Assembly (NCBI RefSeq): GCF_004362895.1 | Contig: NZ_SNXI01000012.1 | Coordinates: 18,242 to 82,241 of the forward strand | Direction: 5' to 3' | DNA: 64,000 nucleotides | Source: Idiomarina aquatica | Lineage (GTDB): Bacteria > Pseudomonadota > Gammaproteobacteria > Enterobacterales > Alteromonadaceae | Part shown: in pieces, positions 30,542 through 41,320 of the stretch | How the letters are laid out: each line of letters starts with the position of its first letter | Position numbering within the stretch: position 1 is the first letter of the stretch | Notes under the pieces: model-generated | The model's database searches: none | What the model saw: the letters and a program-made list of their open reading frames with translations, nothing else | Told to the model about the DNA's origin: nothing | Position numbers and translations under genes: made by a program

Positions 30542-31167
30542 ACGGCTTGATCCTGTAACTGCTGCGCCAGCAAAAATTGCATACTATTGGCCAAAAGCTG
30601 TTTGCCCTTGGGTGTTAACAGTGATTCGGGGTGAAATTGAAAACCCAGCGACTGGCCCTGGTTAAATTCGGCTGCCATGGGAATTTGGTTGACCTGTCCA
30701 ATAACCGCTATGGTGTCGGGTAAGTCATAACCGCTGAGCGAGTGATAACGTGCAATAACACAACGGTGATTGTCGCTGACGGCATCAAAAATAGGGTGCT
30801 CAACGGTGGTCATTTGTGCCGTTTTGCCGTGCACGACTTCGCCACAACGCGCCACTCGTCCGCCATTAAATTCAATCAACGCCTGAAAACCAAGACAAAT
30901 ACCGAGCATTGGGTAGCGACCGTGACAATGGCTAATAACCTGCATTAGGTTACCGGCCTTACTCGGGTGACCCGGACCCGGTGACAGGCAAACCACCTGT
31001 TTGCCCGGGTAAGCGCTGAGATCATCAATAATGGTTTGTGCAGCAACGGTGTTGCGATAAACCACTAATTCATAGCCAAGCTGTGCCAGTTCATCGACCA
31101 GGTTGTAGGAAAACGAGTCAATGTTGTCGATTAACACAATCCGGGGAGCATAAGTGAGTTCAGTCAT
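30538..31167 (-). CDS. trpG: Anthranilate synthase component II (glutamine amidotransferase)
   Basis: This 209-residue class I amidotransferase feeds ammonia to TrpE. The nucleophile is Cys91 in GICLGFQ, with the His-Glu pair in FQFHPES. The oxyanion loop is SPGPGHPS. It shares one nucleotide with trpE upstream (start and stop overlapping at 31167) and overlaps trpD by 4 nt. Because it lies inside the trp operon, it is assigned to TrpG and not PabA. Confidence 0.96.
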   Translation of the reverse strand: MTELTYAPRIVLIDNIDSFSYNLVDELAQLGYELVVYRNTVAAQTIIDDLSAYPGKQVVCLSPGPGHPSKAGNLMQVISHCHGRYPMLGICLGFQALIEFNGGRVARCGEVVHGKTAQMTTVEHPIFDAVSDNHRCVIARYHSLSGYDLPDTIAVIGQVNQIPMAAEFNQGQSLGFQFHPESLLTPKGKQLLANSMQFLLAQQLQDQAV

Positions 31168-32777
31168 TACGCAACCTCCGCTGTTTGTGTCTGTTGAATA
31201 GCCAGAATCACTGCTTTGGCTTTATTCTCGGTCTCGGCGACCTCGGCATCGGGGTCGGAGTCATACACAACACCGGCACCCGCCTGCACGATGGCCTGAT
31301 TGTTTTTAACAAAGGCAGAACGAATCACAATGCAGGTATCCATATCGCCATTGCCGGCTAAGTATCCTACCGCGCCGCCGTAACTGCCGCGACCTTGTTG
31401 CTCGACCTGTCGAATCAAGCTGGCTGCACTGACTTTTGGGGCGCCGGTTAGGGTGCCCATATTCATGCAAGCGCGGTAAGCATGCAGCGCATCGCAATCT
31501 TTGCGTAATTGACCGACCACACGCGAAACTAAATGCATAACCTGCGAGTAACGGTCGACTTTTAATAAGTCCGCAACATAGCGGCTGCCGGGCTGACAAA
31601 TGCGGGCAAGGTCATTACGGGCTAAATCGACCAGCATTAAGTGTTCAGATAGCTCTTTTTGATCCAGCCGCAACTCCAGTTCGAGTCGTCCGTCGATATC
31701 CAGGTTAATCGACCCGTCGGGGTTACGACCGCGAGGGCGCGTACCGGCTATCGGATAGAGCTCGACCTGATTGGTTTGCTGTTCATATTTAAGCGCTGAC
31801 TCGGGTGACGCGCCAAACAGGCAAAAATCCGGGTGACTCATAAAAAACATGTAGGGGGACGGGTTATTGACTTTCAGTTGTTGATAGGCTGCCACAGCAT
31901 TCTGGCACGGTAATTTGAATTGTCGTGACGGTACCACCTGAAAAATATCACCATCCAGAATGTGCTCTTTAAGCTGAGCGACCTGTTGTTTAAATTGCTG
32001 TGCCGACGGCGTTGCATCGACCGACTCGGTGGTTTGGCTTGCCGGGCGCTCGCTGGCGTCCGTTCTGACCGGCATCTGGCACTGCGCGGCAATGGCGCCA
32101 ATACGTTGCGTTAACTGCTGGTAGCGGGATTGTTCGTCGGCGCCACGAAAAAAGCTGCCGAGTAACTCGCTGCGATGCTGTTCGTGATCAATAACCAGTA
32201 GCGTTTCAGCCAGGTAAAAAACGTAATCCGGGCAATCGTTATCGCCTGCGGGTACCTCAGGTAAGGATTCGTAAGTAGCAACATAGTCGTAACCAAAAAC
32301 ACCCCCCAGAAATACCGCAAAGGGGTGCTGGCGTGCTTCGTCATTATCCTTGCCAAGCCGTTGCTGCAAAATGCGCAGTGGCTCGACGTTCGATACGGCT
32401 TTAAGGCGCTGATCTTCGGTTAAGTTGTTAGCCGGCGCGGTGAAGGTCAAGTTTAACGACTGGGTGTCAGCGACCACGTTAACGCTGTCGGGCAGGTTAG
32501 CCGCTAAAAAATCGAGTAACTGGCGGCCATTATCGCTGTCGGCCTGCACCGTCACCTGTTGCCCGCGGCAAGTAATGGTTAGTGCAGAATCAATCAGCAG
32601 CAAACTTTTTACCGCGCGTTTGGTGCCGATATCCGCTGAGTCGAGTAACAAGTGGCGCCCATCGACCCTGCACAGCGAGCGAAACACGCTGTCGGTGTCG
32701 GCTTGATAGGGAATTTGAACCCGAATACTTTCGACTTTGCCTTGGTTACTTAGTTTTGAATTATCAATCGTCTTCAC
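31167..32777 (-). CDS. trpE: Anthranilate synthase component I
   Basis: This is a 536-residue enzyme that converts chorismate to anthranilate with ammonia from TrpG, the committed step of tryptophan synthesis. The tryptophan-feedback motif LLLDSAD is near residue 45, so allosteric inhibition is expected. The chorismate-binding C-terminal domain has PIAGTRPRG, LVDLARNDLARI and GTLTGAPKV. It is the first structural gene, 60 nt after the attenuator. Confidence 0.98.
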   Translation of the reverse strand: MKTIDNSKLSNQGKVESIRVQIPYQADTDSVFRSLCRVDGRHLLLDSADIGTKRAVKSLLLIDSALTITCRGQQVTVQADSDNGRQLLDFLAANLPDSVNVVADTQSLNLTFTAPANNLTEDQRLKAVSNVEPLRILQQRLGKDNDEARQHPFAVFLGGVFGYDYVATYESLPEVPAGDNDCPDYVFYLAETLLVIDHEQHRSELLGSFFRGADEQSRYQQLTQRIGAIAAQCQMPVRTDASERPASQTTESVDATPSAQQFKQQVAQLKEHILDGDIFQVVPSRQFKLPCQNAVAAYQQLKVNNPSPYMFFMSHPDFCLFGASPESALKYEQQTNQVELYPIAGTRPRGRNPDGSINLDIDGRLELELRLDQKELSEHLMLVDLARNDLARICQPGSRYVADLLKVDRYSQVMHLVSRVVGQLRKDCDALHAYRACMNMGTLTGAPKVSAASLIRQVEQQGRGSYGGAVGYLAGNGDMDTCIVIRSAFVKNNQAIVQAGAGVVYDSDPDAEVAETENKAKAVILAIQQTQTAEVA

Positions 32778-32836
32778 AACTTGCTTCCACCCGAAAAATT
32801 ATATCTTTTAATTAATTCCGCACCATCGAGAAGACA

Positions 32837-32866
32837 TAAAAAAACCCGCTCGATGGAGCGGGTTTC
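32837..32866 (-). terminator. trp attenuator (rho-independent terminator)
   Basis: On the minus strand the hairpin AACCCGCTC-catc-GAGCGGGTT (32864-32843) is followed by a run of T (complement of 32842-32838). The 3' arm sequence GAGCGGG also occurs upstream within the leader (32914-32908). That earlier copy can pair with the CCCGCTC arm instead and form the antiterminator. This is the 2:3 versus 3:4 switch of classical trp attenuation. Confidence 0.9.
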
Positions 32867-32887
32867 TGAACGATTACGATGAGTGTT

Positions 32888-32962
32888 TTACACGCACGAC
32901 GTCACAGCCCGCTCTTGCGAGATGTGCCACCACCAATGTTGTACGTTAGTTTTAGTAAACAT
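32888..32962 (-). CDS. trpL: trp operon leader peptide
   Basis: This is a 24-residue frame starting at ATG 32962, product MFTKTNVQHWWWHISQERAV and ending TSCV. It has three consecutive Trp codons (residues 10-12). GATGAG lies upstream as a ribosome binding site. The Trp codons precede the antiterminator segment GAGCGGG by about 20 nt. Ribosome stalling at low charged tRNA-Trp would free that segment to pair with the terminator arm and allow trpE transcription. CACA just after the Trp codons can pair with TGTG after GAGCGGG, giving the protective 1:2 hairpin. It is too short for most gene finders. Confidence 0.92.
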   Translation of the reverse strand: MFTKTNVQHWWWHISQERAVTSCV

Positions 32963-33008
32963 GTTGTTCTCATCGTTTTGCAATAAATTCAACGCTTGTC
33001 TATAAACT

Positions 33009-33037
33009 TGTATAGCTCTTTAAGCGCCTTTGATAAA
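33009..33037 (-). promoter_or_regulatory. Putative trp operon promoter
   Basis: On the minus strand TTTATC (33037-33032), a 17-nt spacer and TATACA (33014-33009) give a moderate sigma-70 promoter about 40 nt before the trpL start. The -10 overlaps a perfect dyad CTATA-N6-TATAG (33000-33015), which could be an operator. It lacks the CTAG core of the known TrpR operator, so the regulator is unclear. Confidence 0.4.
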
Positions 33038-33097
33038 AGACAAACTAACCAGAACTGGCTGGCTTGTCAAGTCGGTGTTGCCGATTATTTGTCTCAC

Positions 33098-34636
33098 TTA
33101 CTTATATTCTGCTGGTACGCCTTTACCCGGCAGTGAATTGCCAATGAACTCACGCAAGTCGTCATTGGATTTTTCTAAGTCGGCGCGGCGCAGGTACATC
33201 ATATGGCCACTAAAATAGCCTTTGAACGAGATACGATCTTTCATCAGGCCACTGCGGTCTAACTGCCACATATTGTATTTGGCATCAAAGTAATTGGTTG
33301 CGCCGTCAAAATAGCCCGACTGAATCAATACATTCATGTATGGGTTAGCTGCCATCGCTTCACGTAGCTGTTCACCGGTATTGTTATTTGAACGATCCCA
33401 GGGATGTACCGGACCAAACATGTTGTATTTAACGTCGGTAATAAAGTTAAGCTCTTCACGCAAATAATAATTAATGGCCGGTGTAAATGAGTGTAACCAT
33501 GAGGTTAGCTCTGCATTATAATCTGGGCGGTCGCCGGCGCGGCGGGCGTCAATACCGAGGTAACGTGAGTCCAGGCGACCAATGGTGCGGTCACGGTCGC
33601 GCAGTAGCTCCTTCCAGAAATACCAGGTGCTTGGCGCTAAGTTATTGGATAATACCGCCTCTTCGGACAAACCAGAATAGCGGGCAACCGTTGCCGCTAC
33701 CTGCTGACGTTCCGCATCCGGTAAACGCGTACCCTGAGCTAGTGCCGGTAAGTAGGTGTCAAAGGTGTAGTCCTCAACTTCAGCCAATACGTCTAATAGC
33801 TCGCGTTCCTGCAAGTCGCTCGGCAGCGCCTCGTGATACCACGCAGCAGCAGTAAAATAAGGTAATTGATTGGCTTCTTTCACCGGACCATCACGGTCAA
33901 TTCCGATATCTGTCGGTGATACCAGAATCACACCATTGATATACATCCACTGGCGGTTTTGCAAAGCACCGGCCAGCCCCGAAACACGGGTCGTACCATA
34001 ACTTTCGCCAATTAAGAATTTAGGCGACTGCCAGCGGTTGTAACGGCTGGTAAAGGTCGTCATCCATTCTGCCAGGTACTCGACATCGGCATTAACGCCA
34101 AAAAACATCTCTTGCTGTTGTTTTTTAGAGGGCATCTCGCCATCTTCGTTAGGTAATACCCGTGAGTAGCCGGTATTGACCGGGTTAATAAAGACAATGT
34201 CGGCAACATCCAGAATAGAGTGCGGGTTGTCCTGCACGCCGTAAGGCTGAACCGGGTAACCTTCGTCGCTAAGGTTAAGAACTTTGGGGCCGGTGTAGGC
34301 CAGGTGCATCCAGACAGAGGCTGAGCCCGGGCCGCCATTAAATGAATAGACGATTGGACGTTCTTCGCGGTTATCAACATCATCGCGTTGATAGTAGGTA
34401 TAAAATAGGGTCGCGGTTGGGTGACCTTCGTCATTCCAAACCGGCAATGTTCCGGCCGTTGCTGTGTAATCGACCGTTTCACCGTTAATTTCGACACTAT
34501 GTTCGGTAACAGAGGTCGTTTCAATGGGAATCTGACGCATGTGTTCGCTGATATTCTGCTGTGCGTCAACGCTGGGCGTCGTCAACATGGCACCGGCCAG
34601 AGACAACCCGGCAATAAGGGCAAACGAGGTCTTCAT
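33098..34636 (-). CDS. S10-family serine carboxypeptidase, exported
   Basis: This is a 512-residue alpha/beta-hydrolase-fold peptidase with an N-terminal signal peptide (ALIAGLSLAGAMLTTPSVDA). The oxyanion region SFNGGPGSAS, the nucleophile GESYG, an Asp in SGYFDGATNY near residue 445 and a His in SGHMMY near 492 make a full S10 catalytic set. It would trim C-terminal residues from peptides in the periplasm or outside the cell. This suits a peptide- and protein-feeding marine bacterium. It is monocistronic, between the trp operon promoter and a divergent gene. Confidence 0.9.
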   Translation of the reverse strand: MKTSFALIAGLSLAGAMLTTPSVDAQQNISEHMRQIPIETTSVTEHSVEINGETVDYTATAGTLPVWNDEGHPTATLFYTYYQRDDVDNREERPIVYSFNGGPGSASVWMHLAYTGPKVLNLSDEGYPVQPYGVQDNPHSILDVADIVFINPVNTGYSRVLPNEDGEMPSKKQQQEMFFGVNADVEYLAEWMTTFTSRYNRWQSPKFLIGESYGTTRVSGLAGALQNRQWMYINGVILVSPTDIGIDRDGPVKEANQLPYFTAAAWYHEALPSDLQERELLDVLAEVEDYTFDTYLPALAQGTRLPDAERQQVAATVARYSGLSEEAVLSNNLAPSTWYFWKELLRDRDRTIGRLDSRYLGIDARRAGDRPDYNAELTSWLHSFTPAINYYLREELNFITDVKYNMFGPVHPWDRSNNNTGEQLREAMAANPYMNVLIQSGYFDGATNYFDAKYNMWQLDRSGLMKDRISFKGYFSGHMMYLRRADLEKSNDDLREFIGNSLPGKGVPAEYK

Positions 34637-34762
34637 GGTGTTTCTCCTGTGTTTTTGTTGTCTAACATTAACAAAGTTTTACAGGTGGGCGTCAAAGATT
34701 ATGCGATTATTGTCGGATGATTTACGATATGTGGAATAAACACAGCTGGAAATGAGTGTGCA

Positions 34763-35506
34763 ATGCGGTTAATTAACTTGAATTTATTGGGCATGGTCTA
34801 CCTATTGCTGGCCCTGACTTTGGTATGGGCGTTGCCGGTGTCGGCGCAACAAAGCATATCGCAACGTTTGGCAGAGCAGCTTCAAAGCTCGGCATCAGAG
34901 CAGTTAAATGCCGATTTATGGTTAGGGCAGCTGCAGGTAAACGCATTGACTGACGAGCTCAGTGCTGATGACGTAAGGTTAGCGACGCGGGTGGAGGCTC
35001 TGTCAGAGCCGTTAAATCAGCTGATCATTGCAGATACCATTCGTATGTCGGGCAATTGGCAGGTGTTAGGTCAGCGGCAAGTCAGCATTAATGAAGTCAG
35101 CCTGAGTGGCGCGCAATTAACGGTGGCTTATTATGCTACCGGGCAATCAAACCTGCATACGCTGATTGAGCAAATACAAGAGCAGGCGGTGCGTTTTCAG
35201 CCGGCATCACTGGCATCACTGGGTAATGCAATCGATTGGCAATTACAGACGCTACGTTTTACCGATGTCACCATAAACTTATTCGACCGCGGCGAACCCA
35301 TTGCCAGCGTCCACCTGCCCAGCCTGGAGCTCAACGAATTAAATCAGGGACATAGCACGGAGGGCCAGGTCGATGGGCTCATTTTCCCGATTATCGAACA
35401 GCTGTTACGACAATGGCGACAAGGGCAGTCATCGGGTGCCGACAACATTCAGATTGACGGACCCGCGTTGACGCGTTTTTTGATGCGCGAGGCATTGGCG
35501 TTTTAA
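34763..35506 (+). CDS. Hypothetical exported protein, AsmA/DUF748-like
   Basis: This is a 247-residue protein with a signal peptide or N-terminal anchor (hydrophobic residues 5-28, LPVSAQQ). The rest alternates short amphipathic beta-strands with 'INEVSLSGAQLTVAYYATGQSNLHTLIEQI', which resembles AsmA-domain or DUF748 proteins. Those act at the periplasmic side in lipid or outer-membrane homeostasis. The similarity is by pattern only; no catalytic motif is visible. It is divergent from the S10 peptidase and 69 nt upstream of fadH, so it may share a transcript with fadH. Confidence 0.7.
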   Translation: MRLINLNLLGMVYLLLALTLVWALPVSAQQSISQRLAEQLQSSASEQLNADLWLGQLQVNALTDELSADDVRLATRVEALSEPLNQLIIADTIRMSGNWQVLGQRQVSINEVSLSGAQLTVAYYATGQSNLHTLIEQIQEQAVRFQPASLASLGNAIDWQLQTLRFTDVTINLFDRGEPIASVHLPSLELNELNQGHSTEGQVDGLIFPIIEQLLRQWRQGQSSGADNIQIDGPALTRFLMREALAF

Positions 35507-35563
35507 ACTTGAGCGAGCCCGCCTTTCGGCGTAAAGTGTAGATAAAATCAAACACCCGTTTAA

Positions 35564-37599
<2,036 letters not shown>

Positions 37600-37600
<1 letters not shown>

Positions 37601-38430
37601 TGCCACACTACGATTTGCACTGCCACACTAATCACTCTGATGGCCAGTTAAGTGTTGAGCAACTGCTGTTGCGTGCGGTTGAGAGGGGGGTGGATGTGCT
37701 CGCTATTACCGATCACGACACCCTCAGTGGTAGTCGCGTTGCGACTGAATATCTGCAGCAACATGCGCTGCCTCTGCAACTGGTCACGGGTGTCGAAATT
37801 AGTTGCAGTTGGCATGCGTTCGAGATTCACGTGGTGGCGTTAAACGTCGATTTAGACAACGCAAGCTTGAATAACTTGCTGCAACAGCAACAGCAGGCGC
37901 GCGAACAGCGCTTTGCACAAATGCTGGATAAGCTGACCAAGCGTGCAGTGATGTTAAGCCGAGAAGAATGCCGCATAACAGGTATGCCAACGCGCAAACA
38001 CCTGGCCGATGCGATGGTCGAAAAAGGCATTGTCGAGCATCCGCAGCAAGCCTTTGATCGGTATATCGGCAAAGGCAATAGTGCTTACGTTAAGGCGCAG
38101 TGGTGTGATATCGAAACGGCGATAGCGGCGATCCATGCCGCCGGTGGCAGTGCGGTACTGGCTCATCCGCATGCTTATAAACTATCAAATAAGTGGTTAC
38201 GCAAGCTCTGTCAGGAAGCCAAAGCCTGGGGGCTGGATGGCATTGAAGTGAGTATTAGCCAGCAACCCGAGGGACATCGTAAAGCGTTAGCTGAGTTTGC
38301 CGCCGATTATGATTTAAAAGCATCACAAGGTTCAGATTTTCATCATCCCAATGGCTGGCGCGATTTAGGCAAAAACCTTTGTCTGCCCGAACACTGTGTG
38401 CCAATATGGAGTGCATGGTCGCCCACCTAA
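37600..38430 (+). CDS. rnm: PHP-domain exoribonuclease/phosphatase (RNase AM, YciV/TrpH)
   Basis: This is a 276-residue metal-dependent PHP-domain protein. The metal ligands are in DLHCHTNHSDG (residues 4-14), TDHDT near 41-45, and the late SDFHHP. The E. coli homologue is a 5'-3' exonuclease involved in 5S rRNA and RNA maturation and nucleotide 3',5'-bisphosphate hydrolysis. The start codon overlaps the fadH stop by one base. rnm-yciO-rluB order is conserved with E. coli, where these genes lie next to trpL. Confidence 0.92.
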
Positions 38431-38444
38431 CTCAGGAGGCTTAC

Positions 38445-39068
38445 ATGAGCCAGTACTTTGACATTCATCCGGATAATCCGCAAAAGCGATTAGTGCAACA
38501 AGCCGTTGATATTATTCATCGCGGCGGCGTGGTTGTGTATCCAACCGATTCGGGTTACGCGATAGGTTGCCAGTTAGGCAACAAACAGGGCGTTGACAGG
38601 ATTTGCCAAATCCGTGATATCGATAAAGAACATAACTTTACCCTGATGTGTCGTGATTTGTCGGAGTTATCCATTTATGCGCGAGTCGATAACGATGCTT
38701 TTCGACTGTTAAAAAATAATACGCCGGGGCCTTATACCTTTATCCTGAAAGGCACCAAGGAAGTACCTAAGCGATTATTGAACCCCAAGCGAAAAACTAT
38801 CGGTATTCGTGTACCCACCAATAAAATTGCGTTGGCTTTGTTGGAAGAACTCGATGAGCCGCTGATGTCGACCAGTTTAATTCTTGGTGATAACGAGTTA
38901 GCTGAGGCCGACCCGCAACGCATTCGGGAACAATTAGAAAAATTGGTGGATTTGATTATCGATGGCGGTAATAAAGCGGAACATCCGACTACCGTCGTGG
39001 ATTTATCCGATGGTGCACCCACTATTCGACGCGAAGGTGCCGGTGACATTGAGCCCTTCAGCTTTTAA
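38445..39068 (+). CDS. yciO: YciO/Sua5-family protein (L-threonylcarbamoyladenylate synthase type)
   Basis: This is a 207-residue protein of the YrdC/YciO/Sua5 fold. Typical segments are VVYPTDSGYAIGC, the KxR-like 'RDIDKEHNFTLMC', and GIRVPTNKIALALL. Sua5/TsaC makes threonylcarbamoyl-AMP for the t6A tRNA modification; YciO paralogues have weaker or different activity. A strong site AGGAGG precedes ATG 38445, which decides the start. The upstream in-frame codons lie within rnm. Confidence 0.92.
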   Translation: MSQYFDIHPDNPQKRLVQQAVDIIHRGGVVVYPTDSGYAIGCQLGNKQGVDRICQIRDIDKEHNFTLMCRDLSELSIYARVDNDAFRLLKNNTPGPYTFILKGTKEVPKRLLNPKRKTIGIRVPTNKIALALLEELDEPLMSTSLILGDNELAEADPQRIREQLEKLVDLIIDGGNKAEHPTTVVDLSDGAPTIRREGAGDIEPFSF

Positions 39069-39091
39069 CTTCCTGAGCGCTAAGCGTAGCC

Positions 39092-39904
39092 ATGGCTGAA
39101 CAACAATCATTGCCGCTGGGTTTTGTTCGTGGTGAGCCGGTCGTTGAAAAACCGGAGGATCTTTATATTCCACCGGATGCTCTGGAAGTTATCCTGGAAA
39201 CCTTTTCCGGGCCCATGGATCTGTTGCTTTATTTAATTCGTCGGCAAAAACTGGATATTGTCGATATACCGGTACTGACTATTACGCGACAGTACGTCGA
39301 ATACGTCGAAATGATGAAAGAGCTTAAGCTGGAGTTGGCTGCGGATTATTTGGTTATGGCGGCAATGCTGGCAGAAATTAAAAGTCGTTTGCTATTACCT
39401 AAAGCGCCTCAGGAGGATGACGAAGAAGCGGATCCCAGAGCTGAGCTGGTGCGCAGATTACAGGAGTATGAAGCGATTCGCCGTGGCGCAGAATATATTG
39501 ACGCGCAGCCGCAGACAGGTCGCGACAGCTGGCTGAGCGAAATTCACACCGATGCCCGCGAATATGTGACGACACCACCGCCGGAAGTCACGTTGGAAGA
39601 CATCACCTTAGCGTTTAGCCGGGTGCTGCAAACAATAAAGTTACAGGCGCACCATCAAATTAAACGTGAGCAGCTTTCTACCCGTGCACGAATGAGTCAA
39701 GTTATTGAATTGCTGCAAGAAAAATCATATATCAGCTTTAGCAAATTGTTTACTCGCAGCGAAGGGCGCGCGGGGGCAGTGGTTAGTTTTTTAGCAATTT
39801 TGGAACTTGTGAAGGAATCAATGATAGAATTGACGCAGATGGAGCCAATGAGCGACATTCATATTAGGTTAAAACGTCAACATGATGAATTCGACCCAGC
39901 TTAA
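39092..39904 (+). CDS. scpA: Segregation and condensation protein A
   Basis: This is a 270-residue kleisin that bridges SMC heads in a condensin-like complex with ScpB. The N-terminal kleisin segment FSGPMDLLLYLIRRQKLDIVDIPVLTITRQYVEY and the C-terminal winged-helix half are both recognisable. An acidic linker (EDDEEADPRAE) separates them. It overlaps scpB by 23 nt, consistent with coupled synthesis. Many gammaproteobacteria with MukBEF lack ScpAB, so its presence suggests an Smc-ScpAB system. Confidence 0.94.
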   Translation: MAEQQSLPLGFVRGEPVVEKPEDLYIPPDALEVILETFSGPMDLLLYLIRRQKLDIVDIPVLTITRQYVEYVEMMKELKLELAADYLVMAAMLAEIKSRLLLPKAPQEDDEEADPRAELVRRLQEYEAIRRGAEYIDAQPQTGRDSWLSEIHTDAREYVTTPPPEVTLEDITLAFSRVLQTIKLQAHHQIKREQLSTRARMSQVIELLQEKSYISFSKLFTRSEGRAGAVVSFLAILELVKESMIELTQMEPMSDIHIRLKRQHDEFDPA

Positions 39905-40454
39905 ACAATTGCTAGAAGCCGCGTTATTCGCACATCCACAGCCGTTGACGGCTGAGCAGTTGCAGCAGCTGGTGCTCAATGCAGGAGAAACCTCGTTAGC
40001 AGCAGTAAAGGCGACCCTGCAGGAATTGCAGCACGATTATCAGGAACGCGGTATCGAGCTGGTGAAAGTTGCATCAGGATATCGTTTTCAAACACGTGCC
40101 GACTTAGGCCAGCGTTTAGCCGGACTGTGGCAGGAAAAGCCACCACGGTATTCGCAGGCATTGTTGGAAACATTGGCGTTGATTGTTTACCGGCAGCCGA
40201 TTACCCGCGGTGAGATTGAACAAATTCGTGGTGTTAGTGTAAGTAGTAGCATCATGAAAACGTTGCAGGAACGTGGCTGGATAAAAGTGGTCGGCGTTAA
40301 AGAAGTACCGGGCAGACCGCAACTTTATGCAACCACGGCCGAGTTTTTAGACGATTTTAACCTGCAAACATTAGATGAATTGCCGGCAATTGATGTGCCG
40401 GAAGATGAACGTACCGCTGAGACAGCGATTAACGAGAGAGACCTGAATGACTGA
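39882..40454 (+). CDS. scpB: Segregation and condensation protein B
   Basis: This is a 190-residue protein with two winged-helix domains that binds ScpA. Family landmarks are [16 protein letters not shown] at the N terminus and [23 protein letters not shown] followed by [11 protein letters not shown]. Starts at 39882 and 39885 are both possible. It overlaps scpA by 23 nt and rluB by 8 nt, making a tightly packed scpA-scpB-rluB unit. Confidence 0.94.
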   Translation: MMNSTQLKQLLEAALFAHPQPLTAEQLQQLVLNAGETSLAAVKATLQELQHDYQERGIELVKVASGYRFQTRADLGQRLAGLWQEKPPRYSQALLETLALIVYRQPITRGEIEQIRGVSVSSSIMKTLQERGWIKVVGVKEVPGRPQLYATTAEFLDDFNLQTLDELPAIDVPEDERTAETAINERDLND

Positions 40455-41319
40455 AAAGTTACAAAAAGTATTAGCACGCTCCGGCCATGGCTCACGTCGG
40501 GAGATTGAGGCCAAAATATCAGCCGGGCGCATACGTGTTAATGGCAAAGTGGCAAGACTTGGCGAGCGTATCGACGCTGATGCGCAGGTTCGTATTGATG
40601 GCCATGAAGCACAAATAAAGCCGGAAGAAGCGGTGATTTGCCGTGTACTCATGTATCACAAGCCTGAGGGCGAACTGTGTACGCGTAAGGATCCCGAAGG
40701 GCGTCCAACGGTCTATGACCGGTTGCCGAAAATGTCCGGCGCGCGCTGGGTCGCCGTGGGACGCCTTGACGTTAATACCTCAGGTCTGTTGTTGTTTACT
40801 ACCGACGGCGAACTCGCTAATCGCCTGATGCACCCAAGCCAGCAGGTAGAGCGGGAATATGCCGTGCGCATTTTTGGTGAAGTTGACGAAGCGATGTTGC
40901 AACGCTTACTTAAAGGCGTGCAATTAGAAGATGGCCCGGCCAAATTTAATACCATCAAGCAAGCCGGTGGCGAAGGTATCAACCGCTGGTTTCATGTCAC
41001 CCTGAGCGAAGGGCGTAACCGCGAGGTACGACGCTTATGGGAGTCGCAGGAAGTTCAGGTCAGCCGCTTGATTCGCGTTCGTTACGGCAACATTCCGCTT
41101 GAATCAGGCTTACCGCAGGGTGGTTGGGCAGAACTGTCGCTGGAAGATGTTAACTATTTACGCAAGCAAGTGAAGTTGGCGCCTGAAACACGGTCGTTTA
41201 TTGACCCGCGTAATCAGGAATCGAAGCAGCGTCGGTTTGGCAAAATCCGTAAAGTTACCGCTAAAAGAAAACAGCAGTTAAGACAACAAAAACCGCGCGC
41301 CAGTAAGCCTAAAAAGTAA
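40447..41319 (+). CDS. rluB: 23S rRNA pseudouridine(2605) synthase
   Basis: This is a 290-residue RsuA-family pseudouridine synthase. An N-terminal S4 RNA-binding domain ([22 protein letters not shown]) precedes the catalytic domain, whose Asp is in [12 protein letters not shown]. The conserved [11 protein letters not shown] motif is present. The C terminus is a Lys/Arg-rich tail, as in RluB. ScpB-RluB linkage is widespread. RluB rather than RluE or RluF is inferred from length, basic tail and context. Confidence 0.93.
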   Translation: MTEKLQKVLARSGHGSRREIEAKISAGRIRVNGKVARLGERIDADAQVRIDGHEAQIKPEEAVICRVLMYHKPEGELCTRKDPEGRPTVYDRLPKMSGARWVAVGRLDVNTSGLLLFTTDGELANRLMHPSQQVEREYAVRIFGEVDEAMLQRLLKGVQLEDGPAKFNTIKQAGGEGINRWFHVTLSEGRNREVRRLWESQEVQVSRLIRVRYGNIPLESGLPQGGWAELSLEDVNYLRKQVKLAPETRSFIDPRNQESKQRRFGKIRKVTAKRKQQLRQQKPRASKPKK

Positions 41320-41320
41320 C

